64,000 nucleotides of DNA from assembly GCF_006517625.1 (NCBI RefSeq), contig NZ_VHQI01000002.1, forward strand, positions 62,001 to 126,000, written 5' to 3'. Under the pieces are notes generated by a model. The model made no database searches. It saw only the letters and a program-made list of their open reading frames with translations, and was not told the DNA's origin. Each line of letters opens with the position of its first letter. The first letter of the stretch is position 1. Source of the DNA: Mixta tenebrionis (GTDB taxonomy: Bacteria > Pseudomonadota > Gammaproteobacteria > Enterobacterales > Enterobacteriaceae). Both the position numbers and the translations under genes were made by a program. Positions 42,898 to 54,205 of this stretch are shown here, one piece after another.

Positions 42898-45588
42898 ATG
42901 ACAGATGTAACCGTAAAATCGCTGGCCGCAGAGATTCAGACTTCGGTGGAACGCCTGGTACAGCAGTTTGCTGATGCAGGGATCCGTAAGTCTGAAAATG
43001 ACTCTGTAACCCAGCAGGAAAAAGAAACCTTACTGACGCACCTCAATCGCGATAATGGCAGCCCGTCAGGCAAATTAACCTTGCAGCGCAAAACGCGCAG
43101 CACCTTGAATATTCCAGGCACCGGGGGTAAAAGTAAGTCGGTGCAAATCGAAGTCCGCAAAAAGCGCACCTATGTAAAAGAGGATGCTGAGGCTGAAAAA
43201 GCCAAGGCTGAAGCAGAAGCGCAGGCGCAGCGTGAAGCGGAAGAACAGGCTCGTCGTGAGGCGGAAGAAAAAGCCAGGCGTGAAGCAGCGGAAAAAGCGA
43301 AGCGTGAAGCCGAAGAGCAAGCCAAACGCGAAGCTGCGGAAAAGGCTAAGCGCGAAGCAGCGGAAAATGAGAAAGTGAGCAACCAACAAACCGACGATAT
43401 GACCCGGGCCGGACAATCTGAAAAAGCCCGTCGCGAAGCTGAAGCCGCAGAGCTGAAGCGTAAAGCGGAAGAAGAAGCCCGCCGTAAGCTGGAAGAAGAC
43501 GCGCGCCGCGTAGCGGAAGAAGCGCGTAAGCTCGCAGAGCAGAAAGCTGGCGACTGGGAAGAGAAACCGACCGAGGAAGATGACGCGGATTATCACGTCA
43601 CTACCTCGCAACACGCACGTCAGGCCGAAGACGAAAACGACCGCGAGGTTGAAGGCGGCCGTGGACGTACCCGTACCGCTAAAGCGCCTCGTCCACGTAG
43701 CAAAGGCAACAAACACGCGGAAGCGAAAACCGATCGTGAAGAAGCCCGTGCGGCGATTCGCGGCGGTAAAGGCGGCAAACATCGTAAAGGCAGCATGCTG
43801 CAGCAGGGCTTTAATAAGCCGGCGCAGGCGGTTAACCGCGATGTTATCATTGGCGAAACCATTACCGTCGCCGAACTGGCGAACAAAATGGCGGTGAAAG
43901 GCTCCCAGGTCATCAAAGCGATGATGAAAATGGGCGCAATGGCCACCATTAACCAGGTTATCGATCAGGAAACGGCACAGCTGGTAGCGGAAGAGATGGG
44001 ACACAAAGTGATCCTGCGCCGCGAAAACGAGCTGGAAGAGGCGGTAATGAGCGATCGTGATACCGGCGCTGCCGCTGAATCACGCGCGCCGGTGGTGACC
44101 ATCATGGGGCACGTTGACCATGGTAAAACCTCGCTGCTGGACTATATCCGCTCCACCAAAATCGCCTCCGGCGAAGCGGGCGGCATTACTCAGCATATCG
44201 GCGCCTACCACGTTGAAACCGATAACGGCATGATCACCTTCCTGGATACCCCAGGCCACGCCGCGTTTACCGCCATGCGTGCCCGCGGCGCGCAGGCAAC
44301 GGATATCGTGGTGCTGGTAGTGGCGGCTGACGACGGCGTGATGCCGCAGACGATCGAAGCGGTTCAGCACGCGAAAGCGGCTGGCGTGCCGGTCGTGGTT
44401 GCGGTGAACAAAATCGATAAGCCGGAAGCCGATCCGGATCGCGTGAAGAATGAACTGACCCAGTACGGCATCATTCCGGAAGAGTGGGGCGGCGAAAACA
44501 TGTTCGTTAACGTGTCGGCGAAAGCGGGCACCGGCGTTGACGATCTGCTGAATGCGATTCTGCTGCAGTCTGAAGTGCTGGAGCTGACCGCGGTACGTGC
44601 CGGTATGGCCAGCGGCGTGGTTATCGAATCCTTCCTGGATAAAGGGCGTGGTCCGGTCGCTACCGTGCTGGTGCGCGAAGGTACGCTGCATAAGGGCGAT
44701 ATCGTGCTGTGCGGCTTCGAATATGGCCGCGTGCGCGCGATGCGCGATGAGCTGGGCCATGAAGTAACCGAAGCGGGCCCATCTATCCCGGTTGAAATTC
44801 TCGGCCTCTCCGGCGTGCCGGCGGCGGGCGATGAAGCGACCGTAGTGCGCGACGAGAAGAAAGCGCGTGAAGTCGCACTCTACCGTCAGGGCAAATTCCG
44901 CGAAGTTAAGCTGGCGCGTCAGCAGAAATCCAAGCTGGAAAATATGTTCGCCAACATGACCGAAGGCGACGTATCCGAGCTGAATATCGTGCTGAAAGCG
45001 GACGTTCAGGGTTCTGTCGAAGCGATCTCCGATTCGCTGCTGAAGCTCTCTACCGACGAAGTGAAAGTCAAAATCGTCGGTTCCGGCGTCGGTGGTATCA
45101 CCGAAACGGACGCCACGCTGGCTGCGGCTTCCAACGCCATCATCCTCGGCTTCAACGTTCGTGCCGACGCCTCAGCGCGCCGCGTGATCGATGCGGAAAG
45201 CCTGGATCTGCGTTACTACTCCGTCATCTATAATCTGATCGACGAAGTGAAGGCGGCGATGAGCGGCATGCTGGCGCCGGAATACAAACAGCAGATCATC
45301 GGCCTGGCCGAAGTGCGCGACGTGTTCAAATCACCGAAATTTGGCGCGATTGCCGGCTGTATGGTGACCGAGGGCGTGGTGAAACGTCACAACCCGATCC
45401 GTGTTCTGCGCGACAACGTGGTTATCTATGAAGGCGAGCTGGAATCTCTGCGCCGCTTCAAAGACGACGTTAACGAAGTGCGTAACGGCATGGAATGTGG
45501 TATCGGCGTTAAGAACTACAACGACGTTCGCACCGGCGATATGATCGAAGTGTTCGAAGTGATCGAGATCCAGCGTACCATCGAATAA
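42898..45588 (+). CDS. infB: Translation initiation factor IF-2
   Basis: GTPase that brings fMet-tRNA to the 30S subunit. It has 896 residues (E. coli 890). An N-terminal IF2_N domain is followed by a long charged helix of Glu/Ala/Arg repeats (about 95-215), a second IF2_N, the G domain ([23 protein letters not shown]) and C1/C2 domains. In-frame GTG (codon 160, 43375) and ATG (codon 168, 43399) match the E. coli starts for the shorter IF2-2 and IF2-3 forms. Confidence 0.98.
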   Translation: MTDVTVKSLAAEIQTSVERLVQQFADAGIRKSENDSVTQQEKETLLTHLNRDNGSPSGKLTLQRKTRSTLNIPGTGGKSKSVQIEVRKKRTYVKEDAEAEKAKAEAEAQAQREAEEQARREAEEKARREAAEKAKREAEEQAKREAAEKAKREAAENEKVSNQQTDDMTRAGQSEKARREAEAAELKRKAEEEARRKLEEDARRVAEEARKLAEQKAGDWEEKPTEEDDADYHVTTSQHARQAEDENDREVEGGRGRTRTAKAPRPRSKGNKHAEAKTDREEARAAIRGGKGGKHRKGSMLQQGFNKPAQAVNRDVIIGETITVAELANKMAVKGSQVIKAMMKMGAMATINQVIDQETAQLVAEEMGHKVILRRENELEEAVMSDRDTGAAAESRAPVVTIMGHVDHGKTSLLDYIRSTKIASGEAGGITQHIGAYHVETDNGMITFLDTPGHAAFTAMRARGAQATDIVVLVVAADDGVMPQTIEAVQHAKAAGVPVVVAVNKIDKPEADPDRVKNELTQYGIIPEEWGGENMFVNVSAKAGTGVDDLLNAILLQSEVLELTAVRAGMASGVVIESFLDKGRGPVATVLVREGTLHKGDIVLCGFEYGRVRAMRDELGHEVTEAGPSIPVEILGLSGVPAAGDEATVVRDEKKAREVALYRQGKFREVKLARQQKSKLENMFANMTEGDVSELNIVLKADVQGSVEAISDSLLKLSTDEVKVKIVGSGVGGITETDATLAAASNAIILGFNVRADASARRVIDAESLDLRYYSVIYNLIDEVKAAMSGMLAPEYKQQIIGLAEVRDVFKSPKFGAIAGCMVTEGVVKRHNPIRVLRDNVVIYEGELESLRRFKDDVNEVRNGMECGIGVKNYNDVRTGDMIEVFEVIEIQRTIE

Positions 45589-45611
45589 CGGTCGCATTGT
45601 AAGTGGTATTT

Positions 45612-45667
45612 GGGAGGCCTGGCGCCTCCCCTCGCTGAGCCCCGCCCTGTTCCGGTCGGGGCTCAGC
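45612..45667 (+). repeat. Two hairpins between infB and rbfA
   Basis: GGGAGGC/GCCTCCC (45612-45630) and GCTGAGCCCCG/CGGGGCTCAGC (45634-45667). No T-run follows, so they may be processing or stability elements within the operon. Confidence 0.6.
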
Positions 45668-45686
45668 CTTATCAGGAGAAATAATT

Positions 45687-46091
45687 ATGGCGAAAGAATT
45701 TGGTCGCCCGCAGCGCGTTGCTCAGGAGCTGCAAAAAGAGATCGCTATCATCATCCAGCGTGAAATTAAAGATCCGCGCCTCGGCCTGATGGTGACCGTC
45801 TCCGGCGTTGAGGTGTCACGCGATCTGGCCTACGCAAAGGTGTTTGTGACTTTCTTAAATGACGATGATGCTGATTCGGTTAAGGCGGGCGTCAAGGTGC
45901 TGCAGGACGCTTCCGGCTACATCCGCATGCTGCTCGGTAAGGCGATGCGTCTGCGCATCGTGCCTGAGCTGACATTCTTCTACGATAATTCGCTGGTTGA
46001 AGGGATGCGCATGTCCAACCTGGTGACCAACGTCGTTAAAAATGACGCCCAGCGCCGCGGACCGGCGGAAGAAGACGACAAGGAGGAGTAA
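45687..46091 (+). CDS. rbfA: 30S ribosome-binding factor A
   Basis: Cold-shock 30S assembly factor. The 134 residues form a KH-like fold ([20 protein letters not shown]) with an acidic tail. SD CAGGAG lies 8 bp upstream. Its stop overlaps the truB start by one base (TAATG). Confidence 0.97.
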   Translation: MAKEFGRPQRVAQELQKEIAIIIQREIKDPRLGLMVTVSGVEVSRDLAYAKVFVTFLNDDDADSVKAGVKVLQDASGYIRMLLGKAMRLRIVPELTFFYDNSLVEGMRMSNLVTNVVKNDAQRRGPAEEDDKEE

Positions 46092-47035
46092 TGAGCCGTC
46101 CTCGTCGTCGCGGTCGTGATATCCACGGCGTGCTGCTGCTGGATAAGCCGCAGGGGCTTTCCTCTAACGATGCCTTGCAAAAGGTTAAGCGTATCTTCCG
46201 CGCTAACCGGGCGGGCCATACCGGCGCGCTGGACCCGCTGGCGACCGGCATGCTGCCTGTCTGCCTGGGCGAAGCGACGAAGTTCTCGCAATATCTGCTG
46301 GATGCCGATAAGCGCTATCGCGTAATCGCCCGCCTGGGCGAGCGTACGGATACCTCCGACGCCGATGGTCAGATTATTACGCAACGTCCGGTAACCTTTG
46401 ATCAGGCGCAGCTTGACGCCGCGCTGGAAAGTTTCCGCGGCGAAACCCTGCAGGTGCCGTCGATGTATTCGGCGCTGAAATATCAGGGCCGCCCGCTGTA
46501 TGAATATGCGCGTCAGGGTGTTGAAGTGCCGCGTGAAGCGCGCCCGATTACCGTTTATGAGCTGCAGTTTATTCGCTGGCAGGGAAACGAGCTGGAGCTG
46601 GAAATTCACTGTTCGAAAGGCACCTATATCCGCACCATTATCGACGATCTTGGCGAAAAGCTGGGATGCGGCGCGCACGTTATCATGCTGCGTCGCCTGC
46701 AGGTGGCGCGCTATCCGATTGAAAAGATGGTAACGCTGGAGCAGCTGTTTGCCCTGCAGGGCGAAGCGGGCGAGTTAAACGAAGCGGCGCTGGCTGAACT
46801 GGATGCCTTGCTGATGCCGATGGATAGCCCGGCGGCGGCTTACCCGGAAGTTAACCTTAGCAGTGCGGTCGCGGTCTGGTTTAAGCAGGGCCAGCCGGTG
46901 CAGGCTTCCGGCGCGCCGCGGGAAGGGCTGGTGCGGGTAACCGAAGGCGAAGCGCGCAAATTTATCGGCATGGCGCAGATTGCGGAAGATGGACGCGTGG
47001 CGCCGCGCCGGTTGGTAGTAGAATATTCTGCCTGA
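46091..47035 (+). CDS. truB: tRNA pseudouridine-55 synthase
   Basis: Makes pseudouridine 55 in the tRNA T-loop. The 314 residues equal E. coli TruB; catalytic Asp48 lies in [12 protein letters not shown], and a PUA domain forms the C-terminus. Translation is coupled to rbfA through TAATG. Confidence 0.98.
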   Translation: MSRPRRRGRDIHGVLLLDKPQGLSSNDALQKVKRIFRANRAGHTGALDPLATGMLPVCLGEATKFSQYLLDADKRYRVIARLGERTDTSDADGQIITQRPVTFDQAQLDAALESFRGETLQVPSMYSALKYQGRPLYEYARQGVEVPREARPITVYELQFIRWQGNELELEIHCSKGTYIRTIIDDLGEKLGCGAHVIMLRRLQVARYPIEKMVTLEQLFALQGEAGELNEAALAELDALLMPMDSPAAAYPEVNLSSAVAVWFKQGQPVQASGAPREGLVRVTEGEARKFIGMAQIAEDGRVAPRRLVVEYSA

Positions 47036-47040
47036 GTCAT

Positions 47041-47069
47041 TTGCACTCATCCCCGCCTGAGAGTAGAAT
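47041..47069 (+). promoter_or_regulatory. rpsO promoter (sigma-70)
   Basis: TTGCAC, 17 bases, TAGAAT, directly after the truB stop; predicted start near 47076. Confidence 0.82.
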
Positions 47070-47075
47070 AATGCG

Positions 47076-47144
47076 GCTTTACATGGGGTCGCTGAATTAG
47101 AGATTGGCACCCTGACATTCATCATTTAACTGGAGTTCATTATG
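47076..47144 (+). promoter_or_regulatory. S15 autoregulatory leader of rpsO
   Basis: The leader from the predicted start to the AUG contains GGGGTCGCTGAATTAGAGAT and SD TGGAG, like the E. coli rpsO leader where S15 traps a pseudoknot on the ribosome. The fold was judged by similarity only. Confidence 0.65.
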
Positions 47145-47411
47145 TCTCTAAGTACCGAAGCTAAAGCAGAGATCGTTGCTAAATACGGTCGTGGCGCTAA
47201 CGACAGCGGCTCAACCGAAGTTCAGGTTGCTCTGCTGACTGCACAGATTAACCATCTGCAGGGTCACTTCTCTGAGCACAAGAAAGACCACCACAGCCGT
47301 CGCGGTCTGCTGCGCATGGTTTCCCAGCGTCGTAAGCTGCTGGACTACCTGAAGCGTAAAGACGTTGCGCGTTACACCAGCCTGATCGAAAGCCTGGGTC
47401 TGCGTCGCTAA
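47142..47411 (+). CDS. rpsO: 30S ribosomal protein S15
   Basis: The 89 residues equal E. coli S15, ending [13 protein letters not shown] with the 16S-binding [22 protein letters not shown]. Own promoter and leader upstream, terminator downstream. Confidence 0.98.
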   Translation: MSLSTEAKAEIVAKYGRGANDSGSTEVQVALLTAQINHLQGHFSEHKKDHHSRRGLLRMVSQRRKLLDYLKRKDVARYTSLIESLGLRR

Positions 47412-47495
47412 GTCCCAACATGCTGTTCTGGGGCAAATGCACGTTTTCCTGCGTCAGCAGGGATAAGATTGAACGGCATGGTGCAAGTTTCGTGG

Positions 47496-47521
47496 AAAAG
47501 GGGCCTCAGGGCCCCTTTTTT
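47496..47521 (+). terminator. Terminator after rpsO
   Basis: AAAAGGGGCC and GGCCCCTTTT pair around TCA and run into further T. Confidence 0.92.
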
Positions 47522-47593
47522 CAACCAACCGGCAGCAATCTATAGCAATATATTGTATTGTTGCAGTATGTGATCTTCACTTGCAGAGGTTCG

Positions 47594-47647
47594 CGCGGCT
47601 AATGAGAGACTTTATGCAGCAGGGCATAAGGATTGTCATTAGTCGCG
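47594..47647 (+). promoter_or_regulatory. pnp leader hairpin, RNase III/PNPase autoregulation site
   Basis: GCGGCTAATGA (from 47595) pairs with TCATTAGTCGC (to 47646), one G-U pair. An inner stem TTATGC/GCATAA caps it. It lies 75 bp upstream of pnp, where RNase III cleaves in E. coli before PNPase destabilises its own mRNA. Confidence 0.75.
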
Positions 47648-47719
47648 AGGATGCAATGAAGGTTAAACACCCACAGCAGGCAGCGAGAGTGTGCCTGTTT
47701 TGACGTAAAGGAAGTTATT

Positions 47720-49849
47720 TTGCTGAATCCGATTGTACGTAAATTCCAGTACGGCCAGCATACCGTGACGCTGGAAACCGGTATGATGGCACGTCAGGCT
47801 ACTGCGGCCGTTATGGCCAGCATGGATGATACCGCCGTATTTGTAACTGTTGTCGGCCAGAAAAAAGCGAAAGCCGGCCAGGATTTCTTTCCGCTGACCG
47901 TAAACTACCAGGAGCGTACCTACGCTGCCGGTCGTATTCCGGGCAGTTTCTTCCGTCGTGAAGGCCGTCCGAGCGAAGGCGAAACGCTGATCGCGCGTCT
48001 GATTGACCGCCCGGTTCGCCCGCTGTTCCCTGAAGGCTTCGTTAACGAAGTTCAGGTTATCGCTACCGTGGTATCGGTAAACCCGCAGGTTAACCCGGAT
48101 ATCGTGGCGATGATCGGCGCCTCTGCGGCGCTGAGCCTCTCCGGCATTCCGTTCAACGGCCCTATCGGCGCCGCGCGCGTTGGCTATATCAACGATCAAT
48201 ATGTGCTGAACCCGACTTCCGATGAGATTAAACAGTCCCGTCTGGATCTGGTGGTTGCCGGTACGCAGGGCGCGGTGCTGATGGTGGAATCCGAAGCGGA
48301 TATCCTCTCTGAAGAGCAGATGCTGGGCGCGGTAGTGTTCGGACACGAACAGCAGCAGGTAGTGATTGAAAACATCAATTCGCTGGTTGCCGAAGCGGGT
48401 AAACCGCGCTGGGACTGGCAGCCGGAAGCCGCTAACGAAGCGCTGAACGCGCGTATCGCGGCGCTGGCGGAAGCTCGCCTGAGCGATGCTTATCGCATCA
48501 CCGAAAAACAGCAGCGCTATGCGCAGGTTGATCTGATTAAATCAGAAACCACCGCCGCGCTGCTGGCGGAAGATGAAACGCTGGATGAAGGTGAAATCAG
48601 CGACATCCTGCACGCCATCGAGAAAAACGTTGTGCGTAGCCGCGTACTGAACGGCGAGCCGCGTATCGACGGACGCGAAAAAGATATGATCCGCGGTCTG
48701 GACGTTCGCACCGGCGTGCTGCCGCGTACGCACGGTTCCGCGCTGTTTACCCGCGGCGAAACGCAGGCGCTGGTTGCCGCAACGCTGGGCACCGCGCGTG
48801 ACGCGCAGAGCCTGGATGAGCTGATGGGCGAACGCACCGACAACTTCCTGTTCCACTATAACTTCCCTCCGTACTCCGTGGGCGAAACCGGAATGGTAGG
48901 CTCGCCGAAGCGTCGTGAAATTGGTCACGGTCGCCTGGCGAAACGCGGCGTGCTGGCTGTGATGCCGAAGCTCGACGAATTCCCGTATACCGTGCGCGTG
49001 GTTTCTGAAATCACCGAATCCAACGGTTCTTCCTCTATGGCTTCCGTTTGCGGCGCGTCACTGGCGCTGATGGACGCGGGCGTGCCGATTAAAGCGGCCG
49101 TCGCGGGCATCGCGATGGGCCTGGTAAAAGAAGGCGACCGCTATGTGGTGCTGTCAGATATCCTCGGCGATGAAGATCATCTCGGCGATATGGACTTTAA
49201 AGTCGCCGGCAGCCGTGAAGGTATTACCGCGCTGCAGATGGATATCAAAATTGAAGGCATCACCCGTGAGATTATGCAGGTGGCGCTGAATCAGGCCAAA
49301 GGCGCGCGTCTGCATATCCTCAGCGTGATGGAGCAGGCGATCAGCACGCCGCGTGGCGATATCTCTGAATTCGCACCGCGTATCCACACTATCAAAATCA
49401 ATCCGGACAAAATTAAGGATGTGATTGGTAAAGGTGGCTCCGTGATCCGCGCGCTGACCGAAGAAACCGGCACCACCATTGAAATCGAAGATGATGGTAC
49501 GGTGAAAATCGCCGCGACCGACGGCGATAAAGCGAAGCACGCTATCCGTCGTATCGAAGAGATTACTGCGGAAATCGAAGTGGGCCGTATCTACAACGGT
49601 AAAGTTACCCGCATCGTTGACTTCGGCGCCTTCGTCGCTATCGGCGGCGGTAAAGAAGGCCTGGTGCATATTTCTCAAATCGCTGACAAACGCGTTGAGA
49701 AAGTTACCGACTACCTGCAGATGGGTCAGGAAGTACCGGTTAAGGTGCTGGAAGTTGACCGTCAGGGCCGCGTGCGTCTGAGCATTAAAGAAGCTTCAGA
49801 GCAGCAGCCGCAGGCGGAAACGGCAGCCGCGACCCCTGAAGCAGAGTAA
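47720..49849 (+). CDS. pnp: Polyribonucleotide nucleotidyltransferase (PNPase)
   Basis: 3'-5' phosphorolytic exoribonuclease and degradosome member. It has 709 residues (E. coli 711). Two RNase PH domains are joined by a helical linker, then KH ([20 protein letters not shown]) and S1 ([20 protein letters not shown]). The start is TTG with SD AAGGAAG, as in E. coli. Confidence 0.98.
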   Translation: MLNPIVRKFQYGQHTVTLETGMMARQATAAVMASMDDTAVFVTVVGQKKAKAGQDFFPLTVNYQERTYAAGRIPGSFFRREGRPSEGETLIARLIDRPVRPLFPEGFVNEVQVIATVVSVNPQVNPDIVAMIGASAALSLSGIPFNGPIGAARVGYINDQYVLNPTSDEIKQSRLDLVVAGTQGAVLMVESEADILSEEQMLGAVVFGHEQQQVVIENINSLVAEAGKPRWDWQPEAANEALNARIAALAEARLSDAYRITEKQQRYAQVDLIKSETTAALLAEDETLDEGEISDILHAIEKNVVRSRVLNGEPRIDGREKDMIRGLDVRTGVLPRTHGSALFTRGETQALVAATLGTARDAQSLDELMGERTDNFLFHYNFPPYSVGETGMVGSPKRREIGHGRLAKRGVLAVMPKLDEFPYTVRVVSEITESNGSSSMASVCGASLALMDAGVPIKAAVAGIAMGLVKEGDRYVVLSDILGDEDHLGDMDFKVAGSREGITALQMDIKIEGITREIMQVALNQAKGARLHILSVMEQAISTPRGDISEFAPRIHTIKINPDKIKDVIGKGGSVIRALTEETGTTIEIEDDGTVKIAATDGDKAKHAIRRIEEITAEIEVGRIYNGKVTRIVDFGAFVAIGGGKEGLVHISQIADKRVEKVTDYLQMGQEVPVKVLEVDRQGRVRLSIKEASEQQPQAETAAATPEAE

Positions 49850-49867
49850 AAGCGCGTTCGACATTGA

Positions 49868-49891
49868 GCTCTCCCCCCGGTGGGGAGAGCT
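49868..49891 (+). terminator. Hairpin after pnp
   Basis: AGCTCTCCCC and GGGGAGAGCT form a 10-bp stem with a short loop; GTTTCG follows, so termination is probably weak. Confidence 0.6.
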
Positions 49892-49975
49892 GTTTCGTTG
49901 CGAGGGCGGGAATCCTTGTGCATGGCAGGCGGATGACAGGACGTGCATCCCAATGTTGGTATTCGGGAGTGGGAA

Positions 49976-50860
49976 ATGAAGCCTTTTTTGCGCTGGTGTT
50001 TCGTTGCGACAGCTATCACGCTGGCAGGATGCAGCAACTCAGATTGGCGTAAGAGCGATGTGCTGGCGGTTCCGCTACAGCCGACTCTGCAACAGGAAGT
50101 CATCCTGGCGCGCATGGAACAAATTCTTGCCAGTCGGGCACTGACCGATGATGAGCGCGCACAGCTATTATATGAGCGCGGAGTGTTGTATGATAGCTTA
50201 GGTCTGAGGGCACTAGCGCGGAACGATTTTTCGCAGGCGCTGTCTATAAGACCAGATATGCCTGAAGTATTTAATTATTTAGGTATATACTTAACGCAGG
50301 CGGGCAACTTTGATGCCGCCTATGAAGCGTTCGATTCTGTACTTGAGCTTGATCCAACTTACAATTATGCGCATTTGAACCGTGGTATCGCCCTCTATTA
50401 CGGCGGACGGTACAGGTTAGCGCAAGATGATCTGCTGGCGTTTTATCAAGACGATCCTAACGATCCTTTCCGCAGTCTGTGGCTCTATCTCGATGAACAA
50501 GAGATGGATGCTAAGCAGGCGAAAGTAATGCTGAAGCAGCGTTACGAGAAGGCGAATCGCGATCAATGGGGATGGAATATTGTCGAGTTCTACCTTGGCG
50601 ACATCAGTGAAAAAACGCTGATGGAACGTCTTAAGGCAGACGCAACGGATAACACCTCGCTCGCTGAACATCTCAGTGAAACCAACTTCTATTTAGGTAA
50701 GTACTACCTAAGTCTGGGGGAGAAGGACAGCGCGGAAGCGTTGTTCAAACTGGCGGTTGCCAACAACGTACATAACTTTGTTGAGCACCGATACGCATTG
50801 TTGGAACTGGCGCTGTTAGGCCAGACACAAGACGATTTAACAGAATCTGACCAGCAATAG
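49976..50860 (+). CDS. nlpI: Outer-membrane lipoprotein NlpI
   Basis: TPR lipoprotein that brings the protease Prc to peptidoglycan endopeptidases such as MepS. The 294 residues equal the E. coli length. The lipobox LAGC places the lipidated Cys at 19. TPR repeats include [28 protein letters not shown] and the following units. The ATG at 49976 has SD GGGAGTGGGA. Confidence 0.97.
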   Translation: MKPFLRWCFVATAITLAGCSNSDWRKSDVLAVPLQPTLQQEVILARMEQILASRALTDDERAQLLYERGVLYDSLGLRALARNDFSQALSIRPDMPEVFNYLGIYLTQAGNFDAAYEAFDSVLELDPTYNYAHLNRGIALYYGGRYRLAQDDLLAFYQDDPNDPFRSLWLYLDEQEMDAKQAKVMLKQRYEKANRDQWGWNIVEFYLGDISEKTLMERLKADATDNTSLAEHLSETNFYLGKYYLSLGEKDSAEALFKLAVANNVHNFVEHRYALLELALLGQTQDDLTESDQQ

Positions 50861-50963
50861 CTGACGAACAACTGATCCATTTTTTGCAAAATGTCATCAC
50901 CTTTCGGGGTGACGGCTTTTTTGTTCGTCAAAACATCTAATTTGAGCCGGTTCACATTTTTCA

Positions 50964-51020
50964 ATGAAAATGATTGCATATTTTCAGAATGAGTTGTGTA
51001 GACTGGCCGCCGTAATCTAA
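50964..51020 (+). CDS. yrbN: YrbN-like leader microprotein upstream of deaD
   Basis: An 18-codon frame encoding [18 protein letters not shown], ending 16 bp before the deaD ATG. E. coli has the micro-gene yrbN at this place, and the ELCRLAA core looks like the same peptide. The SD is weak. It lies in the deaD leader and may couple or tune deaD translation. It is shorter than the E. coli form as I recall it. Confidence 0.6.
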   Translation: MKMIAYFQNELCRLAAVI

Positions 51021-51036
51021 GAGGCACTTGTACTAC

Positions 51037-52923
51037 ATGACTGATATCCAAACCACTTTTTCCGATCTGGGCCTTAACGAAGCTATCCTCACCGCTCTGA
51101 ATGACATGGGCTATGAGAAGCCGTCGCCCATCCAGGCCGCCTGTATCCCGCATCTGCTGGCAGGCCGCGATGTGCTGGGTATGGCGCAAACCGGTAGTGG
51201 CAAAACCGCAGCTTTCGCCTTACCGCTGCTGAACAACATTGACAGCGAATTGAAAGCGCCGCAGATCCTGGTGCTGGCGCCGACGCGTGAGCTGGCGGTG
51301 CAGGTTGCAGAAGCCTGCAACGATTTCTCCAAACATATGCGCGGCGTAAACGTGCTGGCCCTGTATGGCGGCCAGCGTTATGACGTGCAGCTGCGTGCGC
51401 TGCGTCAGGGGCCGCAAATCGTAGTAGGTACGCCTGGCCGTCTGCTGGACCACCTGAAACGCGGCACGCTGGATCTCTCCAACCTGCGCGGTCTGGTGCT
51501 CGACGAAGCGGATGAGATGCTGCGCATGGGCTTTATCGAAGACGTGGAAACCATCATGGCGCAGATCCCGGAAGGTCATCAGACCGCTCTGTTCTCTGCC
51601 ACCATGCCGGAAGCGATTCGTCGCATTACCCGTCGCTTTATGAAAGATCCGCAGGAAGTACGTATCCAGAGCAGCGTTACCACGCGTCCTGACATCAGCC
51701 AGAGCTACTGGACCGTCTGGGGCCGTAAAACCGACGCGCTGGTGCGTTTCCTGGAAGCGGAAGACTTTGATGCCGCCATTATCTTCGTTCGCACCAAAAA
51801 TGCGACGCTGGAAGTGGCTGAAGCGCTGGAGCGCAGCGGCTATAACAGCGCCGCGCTGAACGGCGATATGAACCAGGCGCTGCGCGAGCAGACGCTGGAG
51901 CGTTTGAAAGATGGTCGTCTGGATATCCTGATCGCGACTGACGTTGCCGCTCGTGGCCTTGACGTCGATCGTATCAGCCTGGTGGTTAACTACGATATCC
52001 CGATGGATTCGGAATCCTACGTTCACCGTATCGGCCGTACCGGTCGCGCCGGTCGCGCCGGTCGCGCGCTGCTGTTCGTGGAAAACCGCGAGCGCCGTCT
52101 GCTGCGCAATATCGAACGCACCATGAAGCTGACCATTCCGGAAGTGGAACTGCCGAACGCGGAACTGCTGAGCACCCGCCGTCTGGCGAAGTTCGCCGCT
52201 AAAGTACAGCAGCAGCTGGAAAGCAGCGATCTGGAACAGTACCGCGCGCTGCTGAGCCAGCTGACGCCGGAAAGCGATCTGGATATGGAAACGCTGGCCG
52301 CCGCGCTGCTGAAAATGGCGCAGGGCGAACGTCCGCTGATTCTGCCGCCGGATGCGCCGCGTCCGCAGCGTCGTGAATTCCGTGAGCGTGACGATCGTCG
52401 CGGCAGCCGTGAAGTACGTAGCGACAGCCGCGATGGCGATCGTCCACGTCGTGAACGTCGTGACGTTGGCGATATGGAACTGTACCGCATTGAAGTGGGT
52501 CGCGATGATGGTGTTGAAGTGCGTCACATCGTGGGCGCTATCGCCAACGAAGGCGATATCAGCAGCCGTTACATCGGCAACATCAAGCTGTTTGCTTCTC
52601 ACTCAACGATTGAGCTGCCGAAAGGTATGCCGGGTGAAATCCTGCAGCACTTTACCCGCACGCGTATTCTCAATAAGCCGATGAATATGCAGCTGCTGGG
52701 CGATGCGCAGCCGCATGAACGTTCTGACCGTGGTGAGCGTCGCGGCGGCGGCCGTAGCGGTTTCGGCGGCGGCGAACGTCGTGAGGGCGGTCGCGAAGGC
52801 GGTCGTCGCTTTAGCGAACGTCGTGAAGGCGGCGGGCGCAGCTTCAACCGCGAAGGCGCTAACCGTGGCCCGCGTCGTGAAGATAGCGCCGGTACCGGTG
52901 CCGTTCGTCGTCGCGATTACTAA
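51037..52923 (+). CDS. deaD: Cold-shock DEAD-box RNA helicase A
   Basis: Unwinds RNA in ribosome assembly and mRNA decay in the cold. The 628 residues have Q motif, [12 protein letters not shown] in [27 protein letters not shown], a DbpA-like RNA-binding domain (about 480-560) and an Arg/Gly-rich tail. The start [13 protein letters not shown] follows SD GAGG at -16, the usual spacing being looser here. A terminator follows. Confidence 0.98.
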   Translation: MTDIQTTFSDLGLNEAILTALNDMGYEKPSPIQAACIPHLLAGRDVLGMAQTGSGKTAAFALPLLNNIDSELKAPQILVLAPTRELAVQVAEACNDFSKHMRGVNVLALYGGQRYDVQLRALRQGPQIVVGTPGRLLDHLKRGTLDLSNLRGLVLDEADEMLRMGFIEDVETIMAQIPEGHQTALFSATMPEAIRRITRRFMKDPQEVRIQSSVTTRPDISQSYWTVWGRKTDALVRFLEAEDFDAAIIFVRTKNATLEVAEALERSGYNSAALNGDMNQALREQTLERLKDGRLDILIATDVAARGLDVDRISLVVNYDIPMDSESYVHRIGRTGRAGRAGRALLFVENRERRLLRNIERTMKLTIPEVELPNAELLSTRRLAKFAAKVQQQLESSDLEQYRALLSQLTPESDLDMETLAAALLKMAQGERPLILPPDAPRPQRREFRERDDRRGSREVRSDSRDGDRPRRERRDVGDMELYRIEVGRDDGVEVRHIVGAIANEGDISSRYIGNIKLFASHSTIELPKGMPGEILQHFTRTRILNKPMNMQLLGDAQPHERSDRGERRGGGRSGFGGGERREGGREGGRRFSERREGGGRSFNREGANRGPRREDSAGTGAVRRRDY

Positions 52924-52940
52924 TCGCTAAGCACGAAATA

Positions 52941-52968
52941 AAAAACCAGCCGCAAGGCTGGTTTTTTT
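52941..52968. terminator. Terminator after deaD
   Basis: AAAAACCAGCC and GGCTGGTTTTT pair around GCAA. The flanking A-run lets it serve convergent yhbW as well. Confidence 0.9.
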
Positions 52969-52996
52969 ATGGCTGCGATTCAGGATAACGTAACCT

Positions 52997-54007
52997 TCAA
53001 AGCGCCTGCGCGGCCTGCATCGCCAGTTCAAACGAGCGCAGACGCGCCGCCGTAGCGAAAATCTGTCCGTTAACCATGATTTCATCCGCCTGGGTTTCGC
53101 GAATCAGCGCCGCCAGCCCCTGCTGCACCATGCTGCCGTCGCCGACGATCGACATGCTTAACGCCTGCTGTACGCCGTACTGCTCGGAAGGCGTCCAGAG
53201 CGCATCCATATTCTCTACCGGCTGCGGCAGCGGCCCCGGTTTACCGCGTCGCAGATTGATAAACTGCTGCTGCATAGAGGTAAACAGGAAACGCGCCTCC
53301 TGCTCGCTGTCTGCCGCGACGACGTTTACGCAGACCATAGCGTAAGGCTGCGCCAGGCGGGAGGAAGGCCGGAAGTTTTCACGATACAGATGCAGCGCCT
53401 GAAACAGCAGATCGGGAGCGAAATGGGAGGCGAAGGCGAAAGGCAGCCCCAGCTTCGCCGCCAGCTGCGCGCTGTAGAGGCTGGAACCCAGCAGCCAGAC
53501 CGGGATCTGTAATCCCAGCCCCGGCACCGGCTGCACCGGCAGCTGCGCATCCTGGTCTGCGTCAAACCAGGCGATCAGCGTTTCGACATCTTCAGGGAAG
53601 CTGTCAACCATGGCGGCGCTCTGATGACGACGCAGCGCCATCATGGTGCGCTGGTCGGAGCCTGGCGCGCGGCCCAGCCCCAGATCGATACGTCCAGGAT
53701 AGAGGGTTTCCAGCGTGCCGAACTGCTCGGCAATCACCAGCGGCGCATGGTTTGGCAGCATAATGCCGCCGGAGCCCAGACGCAGCGTGCTGGTATTGGC
53801 CGCCAGATAACCGATCAGCACCGACGTAGCGGCGCTGGCAATCCCGGTCATATTGTGATGTTCTGCGAGCCAGTAGCGATGAAAGCCCAGTTTCTCCGCC
53901 TGCCGGGCCAGCGCCAGCGAGGCATCAAAGGCGTCGCGCGGCGTGGCGCCCTGCGCAACCGGGGCCAGATCGAGCACTGACAGGGGAACGTTTTTTTTCT
54001 CAGACAT
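52997..54007 (-). CDS. yhbW: Luciferase-like monooxygenase family protein
   Basis: 336 residues of the bacterial-luciferase-like flavin family, type 1 subgroup, with [30 protein letters not shown] and GRAPGSD. The physiological substrate is unknown. It converges on deaD; mtr, which lies between them in E. coli, is absent. Confidence 0.94.
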   Translation of the reverse strand: MSEKKNVPLSVLDLAPVAQGATPRDAFDASLALARQAEKLGFHRYWLAEHHNMTGIASAATSVLIGYLAANTSTLRLGSGGIMLPNHAPLVIAEQFGTLETLYPGRIDLGLGRAPGSDQRTMMALRRHQSAAMVDSFPEDVETLIAWFDADQDAQLPVQPVPGLGLQIPVWLLGSSLYSAQLAAKLGLPFAFASHFAPDLLFQALHLYRENFRPSSRLAQPYAMVCVNVVAADSEQEARFLFTSMQQQFINLRRGKPGPLPQPVENMDALWTPSEQYGVQQALSMSIVGDGSMVQQGLAALIRETQADEIMVNGQIFATAARLRSFELAMQAAQAL

Positions 54008-54205
54008 ATCTGCTCACTTTGTTGGCTGCAAGGCCGGAACGTCAACTGCCGTCGGCCTGACAGAAAAACATGCACTTACTCTACCGTATTGCACTTTTAG
54101 CAGAGTAGCCAGAATATGCCCTGAGAGCAAAGCGTCGAAGCAAGTAAAATATTGGCGAGGCGGGAAGTGGAGCGTACGGCGCAGCGGCGCGCCGTACTCT
54201 AATGG

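Noticed and set aside
43190-43540. Repetitive GAA/GCG-rich DNA that could look like a repeat array
   Set aside because: It encodes the charged helical linker of IF2; the periodicity is protein-level, with no spacers as in CRISPR.
47522-47719. Possible SraG sRNA antisense to the pnp leader
   Set aside because: The E. coli gene lies here, but I could not recognise its promoter or terminator on the minus strand.
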